A stretch of 64,000 nt of DNA from VRUE01 sp963762205 (lineage in GTDB: Bacteria > Actinomycetota > Thermoleophilia > Solirubrobacterales > 70-9). Position 1 is the stretch's first letter. Each line of letters starts with the position of its first letter. Shown in pieces: positions 17,472 through 25,808 of the stretch. The stretch is from positions 248,001 through 312,000 of the forward strand of contig CAVXJZ010000003.1 of NCBI GenBank assembly GCA_963762205.1, in the 5' to 3' direction. The notes beneath the pieces were generated by a model. It was not told the DNA's origin, did no database searches, and saw nothing but the letters and a program-made list of their open reading frames with translations. The position numbers and the translations under genes were made by a program.

Positions 17472-18211
17472 GGTGCGAGCGTACCGAGCGTCGCCTCCAG
17501 CCGGTCGAGGCCGCCGCCGACCGGCTCGCGGTCGAACGCCTCCGCGTAGCGGGACGCGAGCGTCCCGGCGAACGCCTCGAGGTCCTGCTCGGCGCCCAGC
17601 TCGCGCCCCAGGGATGTGACCCGGCAGCCCTCGATGCCACAGGGCACCACCCACTCGAACGGCTGCAGGTCGTTGTTGACGTTGATCGCCAGCCCGTGGG
17701 TCGTCACCCCGCGGCTGACGTGGACCCCGATCGAGCCGATCTTCGCCGCCGCCGGCCCGATTCCCGTCGCCGTGCGACCGGATTCGGACCGTCGATCCGG
17801 GACCCAGATGCCGGTAAGGCCGTCGATCGTCTCGGCCTCGACCCCGTAAGCATCCAGGGAGGCGATCGCGACCCGCTCGAGCCCGCGCACGTAGGCGAGG
17901 ACGTCGTCGCCGTAGGGCCGCAGCGAGACGATCGGGTAGGCGACGAGCTGACCCGGGCCGTGGTAGGTGACGCGCCCGCCGCGGTCGGTGTCGACGACCT
18001 CGATCCCCTGCATCTCGTACCACTCGACCCCCATCGGCAGCTCCTCGGGGCCGGAGCGGCGGCCACGGGTGTAGACGGGGCGGTGCTCGAGCAGCAGCAG
18101 CACGTCGGGGACGGCGCCCTCCTGCCTCGCCGCCTCGACCCTGTGCTGCAGCGCCAGCCCCTCCTCGTAGGAGAGGAGCCCGCAGCTGACGACGAGGATC
18201 TCGGCGCTCAC
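17468..18211 (-). CDS. lipB: octanoyl-[acyl-carrier-protein]:protein octanoyltransferase
   Basis: LipB moves octanoyl groups from ACP to lipoyl domains, the step before LipA. Family motifs are present: LLLLEHRPVYTRGRRS, GGRVTYHGPGQLVAYPIVSL, the catalytic Lys in AAAKIGSIGVHVSRGVTTHG and the catalytic Cys in VVPCGIEGCRVTSLG. The start GTG 18211 gives a 247-residue protein. It heads a lipB-lipA operon. A pyruvate dehydrogenase cluster whose E2 needs lipoate lies a few kb away on the same strand. Confidence 0.94.
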   Translation of the reverse strand: MSAEILVVSCGLLSYEEGLALQHRVEAARQEGAVPDVLLLLEHRPVYTRGRRSGPEELPMGVEWYEMQGIEVVDTDRGGRVTYHGPGQLVAYPIVSLRPYGDDVLAYVRGLERVAIASLDAYGVEAETIDGLTGIWVPDRRSESGRTATGIGPAAAKIGSIGVHVSRGVTTHGLAINVNNDLQPFEWVVPCGIEGCRVTSLGRELGAEQDLEAFAGTLASRYAEAFDREPVGGGLDRLEATLGTLAP

Positions 18212-18273
18212 CCCCGAAATCGTTGCACGGCGCCGGGGCGGGACGAACACGTCCTATCCTTGGCGTCTCCCCC

Positions 18274-19887
18274 ATGGTCCAGTCAAAGGCGCTCCGACCA
18301 GACTGGCTGCCGGCCGTCGCGCTCAGCGCGGCGCTCGCGGCGGCGATGCTCGCCTGGAATCCGCAGGTCGGCGACCTGGCGGCCCAGGTCTTCCGCACCG
18401 AGCTCTTCCAGCGCGGCGGCATGGCGATCTGGAACGGCAGCTGGTACGGCGGCCATTACACCCTCACCTACAGCGTCCTCTTCCCGCCACTGGCGGCGCT
18501 GATCGGCCCGCAGGCGGTCGGGGCGCTGGCCGTCACCTCCTCCTCCTACCTCTTCGACCGCCTCGTCCGCGACCGCTGGGGAGAGGCCGCCCGCTGGGCG
18601 ACCCTCTGGTTCGCGGCCGGCGTCGTCACCCTGCTTGCCGACGGCCAGCTCACCTTCGCCCTCGGGGTCGCCTTCGGCCTCGCCGCGCTGCGCGCGATGC
18701 AGGTGGGCCATGGCCGCACGGCGGCGCTCGCCGCCGCCTGCTGCGCCCTCTCCAGCCCGGTCGCCGCCGCCTTCCTCGCCGGCGTCGTCGCCGTCGGCGC
18801 GCTGGAGCGGGGCCGGCCTCTCAACCGCGCCGCGGTCTGGGTCGCCGCGATCGCCCTCGGCCTGGTCCTGGTCCCCAACCTCGCCTTCCCCGAGCCCGGG
18901 CTCTTCCCGTTCAGCTTCTCCTCCTACGTCGCGATCCCGCTCTGGTGCGGCTCCGCCCTGTTCGTCACCCGCGGCCTGGGCGCCGAGGAGCGGCAGCTGC
19001 GCTGGGTGATCGCCGCCTACATGGTGGCCGCGACCGTGGTCTGGCTGGCGCCGAACCCGATGGGCGGCAACGCGGTCCGCCTCGGCGCCCTCTTCGGCGG
19101 CCCGGTGCTGGCCGCGGTGGTCGTCGCCCGCCGCCCCCGGGTCTCCGCCTGGTTCCTCGCCCTGTTCATGGCCGGCGGCCTCTACTGGCAGGTGACCGCC
19201 AGCGTCAGCCAGATCGCCCGCAGCGTCGGCGACCCCTCGACCACCGCGACCTACTTCGAGCCGGTCGCCCACTGGCTCCGCGAGAACGGGGGCGGCCCCG
19301 GGACCCGGGTCGAGGTGCCGCCGACCGCGAACCACTGGGAGTCGGCATACCTGGCGCCCGGCGTCGACCTCGCCCGCGGCTGGTTCCGTCAGCTCGAGAC
19401 CACCCGCGAGGACATCTTCTACGAGGACGGGCGCCTCACCGACGCCACCTACGGCTCCTGGCTGCGCGAGAACGCGATCCGCTTCGTCGCCCTGCCCGAC
19501 GCCCCGCTCGACTACTCGTCGGTGGCAGAGCGGCGCCTCATCCTTCGCGACCCGCCCTACCTCACCCTGCGCCGGCGCCTACCGCACTGGAGCGTCTACG
19601 CGGTCGACCGCCCGAAGCCGCTGGTGCAGCCGATCGGCGCCGCCTCCGCACGGACCCGCCGGGTCGGCCACCAGGGCTTCGCCCTCGACGTGAGCCGGCC
19701 GGGCGAGTTCCTGGTCCGGGTCAGCTTCACCCCCTACTGGTCGATCGCCCGCGGTGAGGGCTGCCTCTCACGCCACGCCGAGTGGACCATGGTCCATGCC
19801 CGCCGCCCCGGCCGTTTCCGGGTCGCCGCCGATTTCTCCCTCGATCGCGCCTGGAACGCGGTCACCGGCGCCCGCAAGACCTGCTGA
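18274..19887 (+). CDS. polytopic membrane protein of unknown function
   Basis: The start is ATG 18274, giving 537 residues. The first two thirds form about nine hydrophobic segments, for example LPAVALSAALAAAMLAW, AVTSSSYLF, AAFLAGVVAVGAL and AAVWVAAIALGLVLVP. A loop after the first segment (FQRGGMAIWNGSWYGGHYTL) resembles the extracytoplasmic loop of actinobacterial multi-TM proteins related to PTPS-related or GT-C-like families. The last 200 residues are soluble (VEVPPTANHWESAYLAPGVD, RWFRQLETTREDIFYEDGR-like). A cell-envelope glycan or lipid role is possible but unproven. It is transcribed divergently from lipB. Confidence 0.6.
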   Translation: MVQSKALRPDWLPAVALSAALAAAMLAWNPQVGDLAAQVFRTELFQRGGMAIWNGSWYGGHYTLTYSVLFPPLAALIGPQAVGALAVTSSSYLFDRLVRDRWGEAARWATLWFAAGVVTLLADGQLTFALGVAFGLAALRAMQVGHGRTAALAAACCALSSPVAAAFLAGVVAVGALERGRPLNRAAVWVAAIALGLVLVPNLAFPEPGLFPFSFSSYVAIPLWCGSALFVTRGLGAEERQLRWVIAAYMVAATVVWLAPNPMGGNAVRLGALFGGPVLAAVVVARRPRVSAWFLALFMAGGLYWQVTASVSQIARSVGDPSTTATYFEPVAHWLRENGGGPGTRVEVPPTANHWESAYLAPGVDLARGWFRQLETTREDIFYEDGRLTDATYGSWLRENAIRFVALPDAPLDYSSVAERRLILRDPPYLTLRRRLPHWSVYAVDRPKPLVQPIGAASARTRRVGHQGFALDVSRPGEFLVRVSFTPYWSIARGEGCLSRHAEWTMVHARRPGRFRVAADFSLDRAWNAVTGARKTC

Positions 19888-20021
19888 CGCGCCGTTCATT
19901 CGCCCGGCCCGACGCAGACTTGATGACTTGTGGACCCTATGGGCACCAAAACTCAGCAACTTGGCGGTCAGGGGCCGATGAGAATGGATCCCGCTCGGCC
20001 GTCGCGGGCGGGCAGGCGCCG

Positions 20022-21479
20022 TCAGAGGGCGAGCGAGAAGGGCTCTTCCAGCAGGCCGACGATGCGGGCGAGGAATTCCGCGCCCTGAGCGCCGTACAGG
20101 ATGCGGTGGTCGCAGGCGAGGTTGAGGCGCATGATGTGGGCGGTCGCGAGCTCGCCGTCGCGGACGACGGGCCGCTCGCGGATCGCGCCGACCGCGAGGA
20201 TCGCCGCCTGCGGCGGGTTGATGACCGCGGCGAAGCTATCGATCCCGAACATCCCCAGGTTGGAGACGGTGAAGGTCGCGCCGGAGAGCTCGGGCGGGGT
20301 GATCGAGCCGTCGCGGACCTTCTCCGCGAGCGCCCTCGACTCGTTGCCGATCTGCCAGAGGCCCTTGCGGTCGGCGTCGAAGACCGTGGGGACGACGAGC
20401 GCGTCGCGGGCGGCGACCGCGATCCCGACGTTGACCCGCGAGTAGAGCTCGAAGCGGCCGTCGCGATAGGCGCCGTTGGCGCGCGGGTGCTCGCGCAGAG
20501 CGAGGCCGCAGGCTTTGACCACCATGTCATTGAAGGAGGGGACGTTGAGGTCGGCGGCGGCCAGCTCCTTGACCCGGCCGCGTGCTTCGACCGCCCGGGT
20601 CATGTCGACCTCCGCCTCGAGGTAGAAGTGGGGGGCGGTGGCCTTCGACTCGGCCATGCGGCGGGAGACGGTGGACTGCAGCTTCGAGAGGTCTTCGTAG
20701 GAGACCTCGCCCTTGGCGGTCTCGGGACGAGCCCCCTCGGGACGAGCCATTTCTGCCACGGGTCCTGACGGCGGCGCAGGGGGGGCGCTGCGGGCCGAGC
20801 TGTCCTCGACCCCCCCTGCACCGCCGCCACCCGTGGAAGAAGCCGCCTGTTCCACGTCGAGCTTGATCACGCGACCGCCAGGCCCGGAGCCGCGGAGCTG
20901 AGCAAGGTCCACACCCTGCTCCTTCGCCATGCGCCGTGCGAGCGGGGACGCTTTCGGACGCCCATCGGCTGCCTGGCCATCGGAGGTCGCTTGCCCGCCG
21001 CCGGAGCGTTCCTGCTGCCCAGGACCCGACTCGGCCTGCGCGCTCGATTGTGCGGCTGGGGCCCCGGCGGCTGTTTCGGCGGTCCCTTCTGCGGGTGGCG
21101 CGGATGATCGGGGGGTCGAGGACAGCTCGGCCCGCAGTGCCCCCCCATCATCCGTGTCAGGACCCGCGGTCGAGACGTCTGAGCCGCCCGCAGGTCCCCC
21201 GGCAGCTGTGCCGGGACCCGCGGCCGAGGCACCAGGACCCGCGGTCGAATCGCCGACCCGCGCAATCGGAGTCCCGATCGGAAGCGTCGCCCCCTCCTCC
21301 GCCAGGATCTCGGTCAGCGTGCCGGCGACGTCGGATTCGTAGGCCATGTTCGCCTTGTCGGTCTCGATCTCGACCAGCTCGTCGCCGACCGCGACCTCGT
21401 CGCCCACCTGCTTCAGCCACTGGAGGATCGTGCCCTCCTCCATCGAGTCCGAGAGGCGCGGCATGACCACGTCGGCCAT
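20022..21479 (-). CDS. pdhC: pyruvate dehydrogenase E2, dihydrolipoyl acetyltransferase
   Basis: The core of the 2-oxoacid dehydrogenase complex. An N-terminal lipoyl domain has the lipoylation site ETDKANMAYES near residue 42. A long Ala/Pro/Ser linker follows, then the peripheral-subunit-binding domain (KASPLARRMAKEQGVDLAQL, SGPGGRVIK), a second linker and the catalytic acetyltransferase domain. The active-site motif reads ACDHRILYGA: the His is present but the Asp of HxxxDG is Tyr, as I recall from cyanobacterial and chloroplast E2 proteins, so it should still be active. Both linkers contain a palindromic repeat element, in opposite orientations. Its start overlaps the E1 beta stop by one base. 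Confidence 0.92.
   Translation of the reverse strand: MADVVMPRLSDSMEEGTILQWLKQVGDEVAVGDELVEIETDKANMAYESDVAGTLTEILAEEGATLPIGTPIARVGDSTAGPGASAAGPGTAAGGPAGGSDVSTAGPDTDDGGALRAELSSTPRSSAPPAEGTAETAAGAPAAQSSAQAESGPGQQERSGGGQATSDGQAADGRPKASPLARRMAKEQGVDLAQLRGSGPGGRVIKLDVEQAASSTGGGGAGGVEDSSARSAPPAPPSGPVAEMARPEGARPETAKGEVSYEDLSKLQSTVSRRMAESKATAPHFYLEAEVDMTRAVEARGRVKELAAADLNVPSFNDMVVKACGLALREHPRANGAYRDGRFELYSRVNVGIAVAARDALVVPTVFDADRKGLWQIGNESRALAEKVRDGSITPPELSGATFTVSNLGMFGIDSFAAVINPPQAAILAVGAIRERPVVRDGELATAHIMRLNLACDHRILYGAQGAEFLARIVGLLEEPFSLAL
20757..20828. repeat. palindromic repeat, family 2, copy in second E2 linker
   Basis: The core GCGCTGCGGGC...GTCCTCGACCCCCC lies between outer arms starting GGCGGCGCAGGGGGG (from 20770) and ending CCCCCCTGCACCGCCGCC (to 20828), preceded by CGGGTCCTGAC. 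It is the reverse complement of the copy at 21102-21168 and lies in frame in the linker, where it is read as GGVEDSSARSAPPAPPSGP. Arms are complementary with a small indel. Confidence 0.7.
21102..21168. repeat. palindromic repeat, family 2, copy in first E2 linker
   Basis: The outer arms GGATGAT (21102-21108) and ATCATCC (21147-21153) pair, followed inward by GGGGGG with CCCCCC. The conserved core is TCGAGGAC...CCGCAGTG and the flank CAGGACCCGCGG. In the E2 reading frame it encodes GPDTDDGGALRAELSSTP, a peptide closely matched in GrpE (GPGEDREGALRADAQRPSST). Confidence 0.7.
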
Positions 21480-22468
21480 CAGATCGAGCCCTCCAGCGCC
21501 GCCAGCGCCGCCCGCACCACGTGCTCCTCATGCGGGATCGCGGCCTGCTCCATCCGTTTCGAGTAGGGCATCGGCACGTCGGCGCCGGTCACCCGCTGCA
21601 CCGGTGCGTCGAGGTGGTCGAAGGCCTGCTCGGTGATCAGCGTCGCGATGTTGGCCCCGACCCCGCCGGACGGCCAGCCCTCCTCGACGATCACCGCCCG
21701 GTTGGTCTTGCGGACCGACTCGAGGATCGTGTCGAGGTCGAGCGGGCGCAGGGTGCGCGGGTCGATCACCTCGGCCTCGGCGCCGTGCTCGTTGGAGAGC
21801 GTGCGGGCCGCGGCCTCGGCCACCTGCGCCATCTTCAGCAGGCCGACGATCGTCACGTCGCCGCCCTCGCGCCGCACCGCAGCCTCGCCGAAGGGGAGGA
21901 CCTCCTCGCCGTCGTCGGCGACCTCGCCGCGGCTGCCGTAGAGGCTCTCGTGCTCGATGAAGACGACCGGGTTGTCGTCGCGGATCGCCGCCTTCAGCAG
22001 CGCCTTGCCGTCGGCCGGGGTGGAGGGGCAGGCGACCAGCAGGCCGGGCACCTGCAGGTAGAGGGCCTCGAAGCTGTGCGAGTGGGTGGGCCCGAGCTGG
22101 TGGCCGCCGCCGCCGGGCATGCGGATCACCATCGGCACCCGGGCCTGGCCGTTGAACATGTAGGGGATCGCCGCCGCGTGGTTGACGATCTGGTCGAGCG
22201 CCAGCAGCGAGAAGTTGACCGTCATCAGCTCGACCACCGGCCGCAGGCCTCCCATCGCCGCGCCGACGCCGGCGCCGACGATCGTGTTCTCGGAGATCGG
22301 CGTGTCGCGCACCCGGCGCTCGCCGAACTCCTCGAGCAGTCCTTCGGTCACCTTGAAGGCCCCCTGGAAGACGCCGACGTCCTCGCCCATCACGAAGACG
22401 CCCTCGTCGCGGCGCATCTCCTCCGCCATCGCGTCCCGCAACGCCTCGCGCATGCGCAGCGTGGCCAT
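21479..22468 (-). CDS. pdhB: pyruvate dehydrogenase E1 component, beta subunit
   Basis: The transketolase-like beta subunit that forms the thiamine diphosphate site with E1 alpha. Motifs are VFVMGEDVGVFQGAFKVTEG, SENTIVGAGVGAAMGGLRPV, VNHAAAIPYMFNGQ, RMPGGGGHQLGPTHSHSFEA, and the C-terminal NRAVIVEEGWPSGGVGANIA. ATG 22468 gives 329 residues, normal for the family. It overlaps the E1 alpha stop by one base (TGATG) and the E2 start by one base, so the three are translated from one message. Confidence 0.94.
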   Translation of the reverse strand: MATLRMREALRDAMAEEMRRDEGVFVMGEDVGVFQGAFKVTEGLLEEFGERRVRDTPISENTIVGAGVGAAMGGLRPVVELMTVNFSLLALDQIVNHAAAIPYMFNGQARVPMVIRMPGGGGHQLGPTHSHSFEALYLQVPGLLVACPSTPADGKALLKAAIRDDNPVVFIEHESLYGSRGEVADDGEEVLPFGEAAVRREGGDVTIVGLLKMAQVAEAAARTLSNEHGAEAEVIDPRTLRPLDLDTILESVRKTNRAVIVEEGWPSGGVGANIATLITEQAFDHLDAPVQRVTGADVPMPYSKRMEQAAIPHEEHVVRAALAALEGSI

Positions 22469-23730
22469 CAGCGGTCGGCCTCCTCGGCGACCTCCGGGTC
22501 CTCGGCCTCCTCGGCGACCTCCGGGTCCTCGGCCTCCTCGGCGACCTCCGGGTCCTCGGCCTCCTCCGCCACCTCGGGCGCGACGCCCTCCTGCGCGTCG
22601 CCGTCGCGGGCGGGGTTCGGCCGCGGCGTCGAGGGCTGGCCGGCGTAGGCCGCCCCCGCCTCGGCCAGCTCGCGTGCGGCCTCCGGCATCGACTCCTCCT
22701 CGCGCTCCCCCCGGTGCGGCTCGGGGCTGCGCTCGTCGACGGCGTACCAGCCCGTCTCGCTGTCGAGCACGTAGAGGTTTTCGTAGAGCGTGTCGAGCTC
22801 CGGTTCCGGCGAGGCCTCGGCGAACTCGACCGCGGCCAGCACCTGCTCCTCGGCCTTCTCGCGCACCTCCTGCACCTCGCGCTCGCCGAGGACCCCGGCC
22901 TCGACGCAGCGCCTGGCGAAGGTCTCGATCGGGTCGCGACGCTGCCACTCCTCGACCTCCTCGCGCTCGCGGTAGACCTCCGGGTCGGCCGCCGAGTGCC
23001 CGCGGTAGCGGTAGGTGAACGCCTCCAGCAGCGTCGGCCGGCGCTCCTCGCGCGCCAGCCGGATCCCCTCGGCGACGGCCTCGCGGACCGCGATCACGTC
23101 CATGCCGTCGATCCGCTCGCCGCTGATCCCGTAGCCCTCGGCCTTCTTCGAGAGGTCGATCTGGGCCGAGTGGCGCTCGACCGAGGTGCCCATCCCGTAG
23201 AGGTTGTTCTCGACCAGGAAGAGGATCGGCAGCTTCCAGAGCGCCGCCAGGTTCATCGTCTCGCCGAAGTTGCCGGCGTTGGAGGCGCCGTCGCCGAAGA
23301 CGCAGACGGTGACCGCGTCTTCGCCCTTGTACTCGGAGGAGAGCGCCAGGCCGGCGGCGATCGGCAGGTTGCCGCCGACGATCCCGTAGCCGCCCATGAA
23401 GCGGCGCTCGCCGTCGAAGATGTGCATCGAGCCGCCGCGCCCGCCGCTGGTGCCGTCGACGCGGCCGAAGAGCTCGGCCATCACCCGCCTCGGCTCGGTT
23501 CCGCGGGCGATTGCGTGGCCGTGCGTGCGGTAGGTGCCGATCAGGTAGTCCTCGTCGCGCATCACCGAGGTCGTGCCGAGGATCGTCGCCTCCTCGCCGA
23601 TCGCCAGGTGAAGGAAGCCGCCCGCTTTCGCCCGCTGGTACTGGCGCCCGGCCTCCTCCTCGAAGCGCCGGATCAGGCTCATCCGCGCGAGCAGCTCGTA
23701 ACAGGTGGAGGCGTCGGGGAGATCGGGCAC
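22468..23730 (-). CDS. pdhA: pyruvate dehydrogenase E1 component, alpha subunit
   Basis: It binds thiamine diphosphate and decarboxylates pyruvate. Visible motifs are GGFLHLAIGEEA, IGTYRTHGHAIARG, RGGSMHIFDGERRFMGGYGI, the ThDP motif GDGASNAGNFGETMNLAA...VENN and the phosphorylation-loop-like RYRGHSAADPE. The start GTG 23730 (VPDLPDAS) is chosen because the longer frame would run into the preceding gene. After the normal end near residue 330 there is an unusual acidic tail of about 85 residues ending in three copies of a nine-residue repeat (EDPEVAEEA). The family assignment to pyruvate rather than branched-chain substrates is inferred from gene order. Confidence 0.9.
   Translation of the reverse strand: MPDLPDASTCYELLARMSLIRRFEEEAGRQYQRAKAGGFLHLAIGEEATILGTTSVMRDEDYLIGTYRTHGHAIARGTEPRRVMAELFGRVDGTSGGRGGSMHIFDGERRFMGGYGIVGGNLPIAAGLALSSEYKGEDAVTVCVFGDGASNAGNFGETMNLAALWKLPILFLVENNLYGMGTSVERHSAQIDLSKKAEGYGISGERIDGMDVIAVREAVAEGIRLAREERRPTLLEAFTYRYRGHSAADPEVYREREEVEEWQRRDPIETFARRCVEAGVLGEREVQEVREKAEEQVLAAVEFAEASPEPELDTLYENLYVLDSETGWYAVDERSPEPHRGEREEESMPEAARELAEAGAAYAGQPSTPRPNPARDGDAQEGVAPEVAEEAEDPEVAEEAEDPEVAEEAEDPEVAEEADR
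22480..22560. repeat. 27-base tandem repeat, three copies, in the 3' end of pdhA
   Basis: Three identical 27-base units (22480-22506, 22507-22533, 22534-22560), followed by a degenerate fourth, encode the acidic nonapeptide EDPEVAEEA near the C-terminus of E1 alpha. The exact identity suggests recent slippage; copy number may vary between strains. Confidence 0.9.
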
Positions 23731-23740
23731 CCCCCCGAGA

Positions 23741-24352
23741 TTAGCTCGCCGCCTCGACTGCCTCCTCCAGCCTGTCGTCACCCCAGAAGACCTGTTCGCC
23801 GACGACGATCGACGGCACCCCTTCGACGCCCTGCTCGGCGGCGGCTTCGGTGGCGGCGCGCAGGGCGTCCTTGACCGCCCTGGTCGCGACCGCCTTGGTC
23901 AGGGCGTTGGGGTGCAGCTCGCAGGCGGCGGCGGCGATCAGCACGTTCTCGGGGTCGCCGAGGTCGCGGCCGGCGGCGAAGGCCTGGCGGAACGCGGCGA
24001 GGGCGAAGGAGACCGTGCGCCCGGTCTGCTTGGCGAAGGTCGCGGCCCGCATCGCCATCAGCCCGTTCGGGGGCCAGGGCTCGGGCCAGACCAGCGGCGG
24101 CAGCCCGTAGGCGGCGGCGCGGCGCTCGACCTCGGCGATCCCCTCGGCCCGGCCGGGGCCGTTGCCCCACGAGTCGCGGTCGAAGCGCTGGAAGAGGCCG
24201 CCGAGCAGAATCGGCACCCACTCCGGCTGCTCGAGCCCGGCCTCCGTGAAGAGGCCGCTGACGCGCTCGGCGGTCAGATACGCATATGGCGAGCCGAGGT
24301 CGAAGTAGAAAACACTGCGGCGGCTGCTCCGCTCTCGCTCACTCGCACCCAT
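23741..24352 (-). CDS. DsbA-fold protein, 2-hydroxychromene-2-carboxylate isomerase family
   Basis: The thioredoxin-fold signature VFYFDLGSPYAYLTAERVSG, WPPNGLMAMRAATFAKQTGR and the closing GVEGVPSIVVGEQVFWGDDR mark the kappa-GST/HCCA isomerase-like DsbA family. The cis-proline lies in GVPS. There is no CxxC, so a thiol-transfer role is not expected; a glutathione- or small-thiol-dependent isomerase is more likely. The first nine residues (MGASERERS) come from a repeat-like stretch that overlaps the start; GTG 24358 is an alternative. It lies between lpdA and pdhA on the same strand. Confidence 0.75.
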   Translation of the reverse strand: MGASERERSSRRSVFYFDLGSPYAYLTAERVSGLFTEAGLEQPEWVPILLGGLFQRFDRDSWGNGPGRAEGIAEVERRAAAYGLPPLVWPEPWPPNGLMAMRAATFAKQTGRTVSFALAAFRQAFAAGRDLGDPENVLIAAAACELHPNALTKAVATRAVKDALRAATEAAAEQGVEGVPSIVVGEQVFWGDDRLEEAVEAAS

Positions 24353-24396
24353 GATCACCGGAGGCCTTGCTCGTTCGCTTCCGCGTCCGCGCCGCC
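24316..24396. repeat. dispersed repeat, copy A, between lpdA and the DsbA-like gene
   Basis: The stretch CTCGCTCACTCGCACC...GATCACCGG...CTTGCTCGTTCGCTTCCGCG closely matches 55321-55379 between dnaJ and hspR. Its right end (GCTTCCGCGTCCG) is shared with the purine-cluster repeats. GGCGGC (24319-24324) and GCCGCC (24391-24396) can pair as an outer stem. Confidence 0.5.
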
Positions 24397-24401
24397 TTTC
24401 T

Positions 24402-25769
24402 TTAGGAATGGATGGCCCATTTGTCGACGGCGCGGGCGGCTTCCGGGATCGCCTCGGAGATCGTCGGGTGGGGGTGGACGATCCGTGCCAGCTCCTGGTA
24501 GCCGCCCTCGATCGCCATCGTCGCGACCAGCTCGGCGATCATGTCGCAGGCGCGGTTGCCGACGATGTGGGCGCCGAGGATCTCCCCGTACCTGGAGTCG
24601 ACCACCAGCTTGACCATGCCGTCTTTGTCGTCGTAGACGGTGGCGCCGCCGACGCCGCCCAGCTTCTGCTTGCCGACCTTGACGTCGTGGCCGGCCTCCT
24701 TCGCCGCCGCCTCGGTGAGGCCGACGCTGGCCACCTGGGGGTGGCAGAAGGTCGCCCCGCAGACCAGGTTCTGGTCGACCGGATGGGTCTCGACCCCGGC
24801 GGCGTGCTCGACCGCGACGATCCCCTCCTCGGAGGCCTTGTGGGCGAGCGCCTTGGCGTTGACGAGGTCGCCGATCGCGTAGACCTTCGGGTTCGACGTG
24901 CGCCCGAACTCGTCGACCCTGACCTTGCCGTCGTCGCCCAGCTCGACCTTCGCCTCCTCGAGGCCGAGGCCCTCGACGTCGGCGGCCCGGCCGCCGGCGA
25001 CGAGGAGGTGGTCGACCTCGGCGGACTTGTCGGCGTAGGTGAACTTGACCGAGCCCTTGCCCGCCTCGACGTTCTCGACCGGGCTGCCCGTGGAGATCTC
25101 GATGCCCTCTTTCTTGAAGGTCCGTTCGACCACCCGCGCCATGTCCTTGTCCTCGGCCGGGAGGATCTGGTCGAGCATCTCGATCAGCAGCACCTCGGTG
25201 CCGAAGCGCGCGTAGGCGGAGGCGATCTCCGCGCCGGAGGCGCCGGCGCCGACGACGGCGATCTTCTGCGGCTGCTCGGGTAGCGACCAGGCGCCCCAGG
25301 TGTCGAGCACGCGGTCGCCGAACTCGACCCCCGGGATCGGCGTCGCCACCGAGCCGGTGGCGAGCACGACCGTGCCCGCCTCGTGGACCTCGTCGCCGAC
25401 CCTGACGTTGCCCTCGGCGTCGAGGCTGCCGTCGCCCTCGATCACCGCCACCTTGCTCTTGTCCCAGAGCATCCTGACGCCGTTGGAGAGCGATTCGGAG
25501 ACCGCGGCGCGGCGCTTGCCGAGGGCGTCCCAGTCGATCGAGGCGTCCTTGACGACGAGGCCGAGGTCGGCGCCGTGGCGGGCCTGGTCGTAGAGCTCGG
25601 CGGTGCGGAGGACGGTCTTGGCCGGGATGCAGGCGTAGTTGAGGCAGCGGCCGCCGGCCTTGTCGCGCTCGACGACCGCGGTCTTCTTGCCGAGCTGGGC
25701 GGCGCGGATCGCCGCCACGTAGCCGCCCGGCCCGCCGCCGATCACGATCACGTCAAAGGAGTCAGCCAC
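24402..25769 (-). CDS. lpdA: dihydrolipoyl dehydrogenase (E3)
   Basis: The flavoenzyme that re-oxidises dihydrolipoyl groups. The FAD-binding N-terminus is VIVIGGGPGGYVAAIRAAQLG, the redox-active disulfide lies in GGRCLNYACIPAK, the NAD site is VVGAGASGAEIASAYARFG and the second FAD contact is KVYAIGDLVNAKALAH. The C-terminal catalytic His-Glu pair is in IVHPHPTISEAIPEA. At 455 residues it is full length. It completes the E1-E2-E3 set, although E3 is separated from E1 alpha by the DsbA-like gene. Confidence 0.95.
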   Translation of the reverse strand: MADSFDVIVIGGGPGGYVAAIRAAQLGKKTAVVERDKAGGRCLNYACIPAKTVLRTAELYDQARHGADLGLVVKDASIDWDALGKRRAAVSESLSNGVRMLWDKSKVAVIEGDGSLDAEGNVRVGDEVHEAGTVVLATGSVATPIPGVEFGDRVLDTWGAWSLPEQPQKIAVVGAGASGAEIASAYARFGTEVLLIEMLDQILPAEDKDMARVVERTFKKEGIEISTGSPVENVEAGKGSVKFTYADKSAEVDHLLVAGGRAADVEGLGLEEAKVELGDDGKVRVDEFGRTSNPKVYAIGDLVNAKALAHKASEEGIVAVEHAAGVETHPVDQNLVCGATFCHPQVASVGLTEAAAKEAGHDVKVGKQKLGGVGGATVYDDKDGMVKLVVDSRYGEILGAHIVGNRACDMIAELVATMAIEGGYQELARIVHPHPTISEAIPEAARAVDKWAIHS

Positions 25770-25808
25770 AGCCTGAGCCTATAGAAACGCCCCTCGCGGG
25801 AGACATTT

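Noticed and set aside
15446..18502. 1018-codon plus-strand frame across lipA and lipB
   Set aside because: It is antisense to two well-identified lipoate genes and shows no family motif.
22480..22560. Short regular repeats as a possible CRISPR array
   Set aside because: Units are contiguous with no spacers and lie in frame within pdhA.
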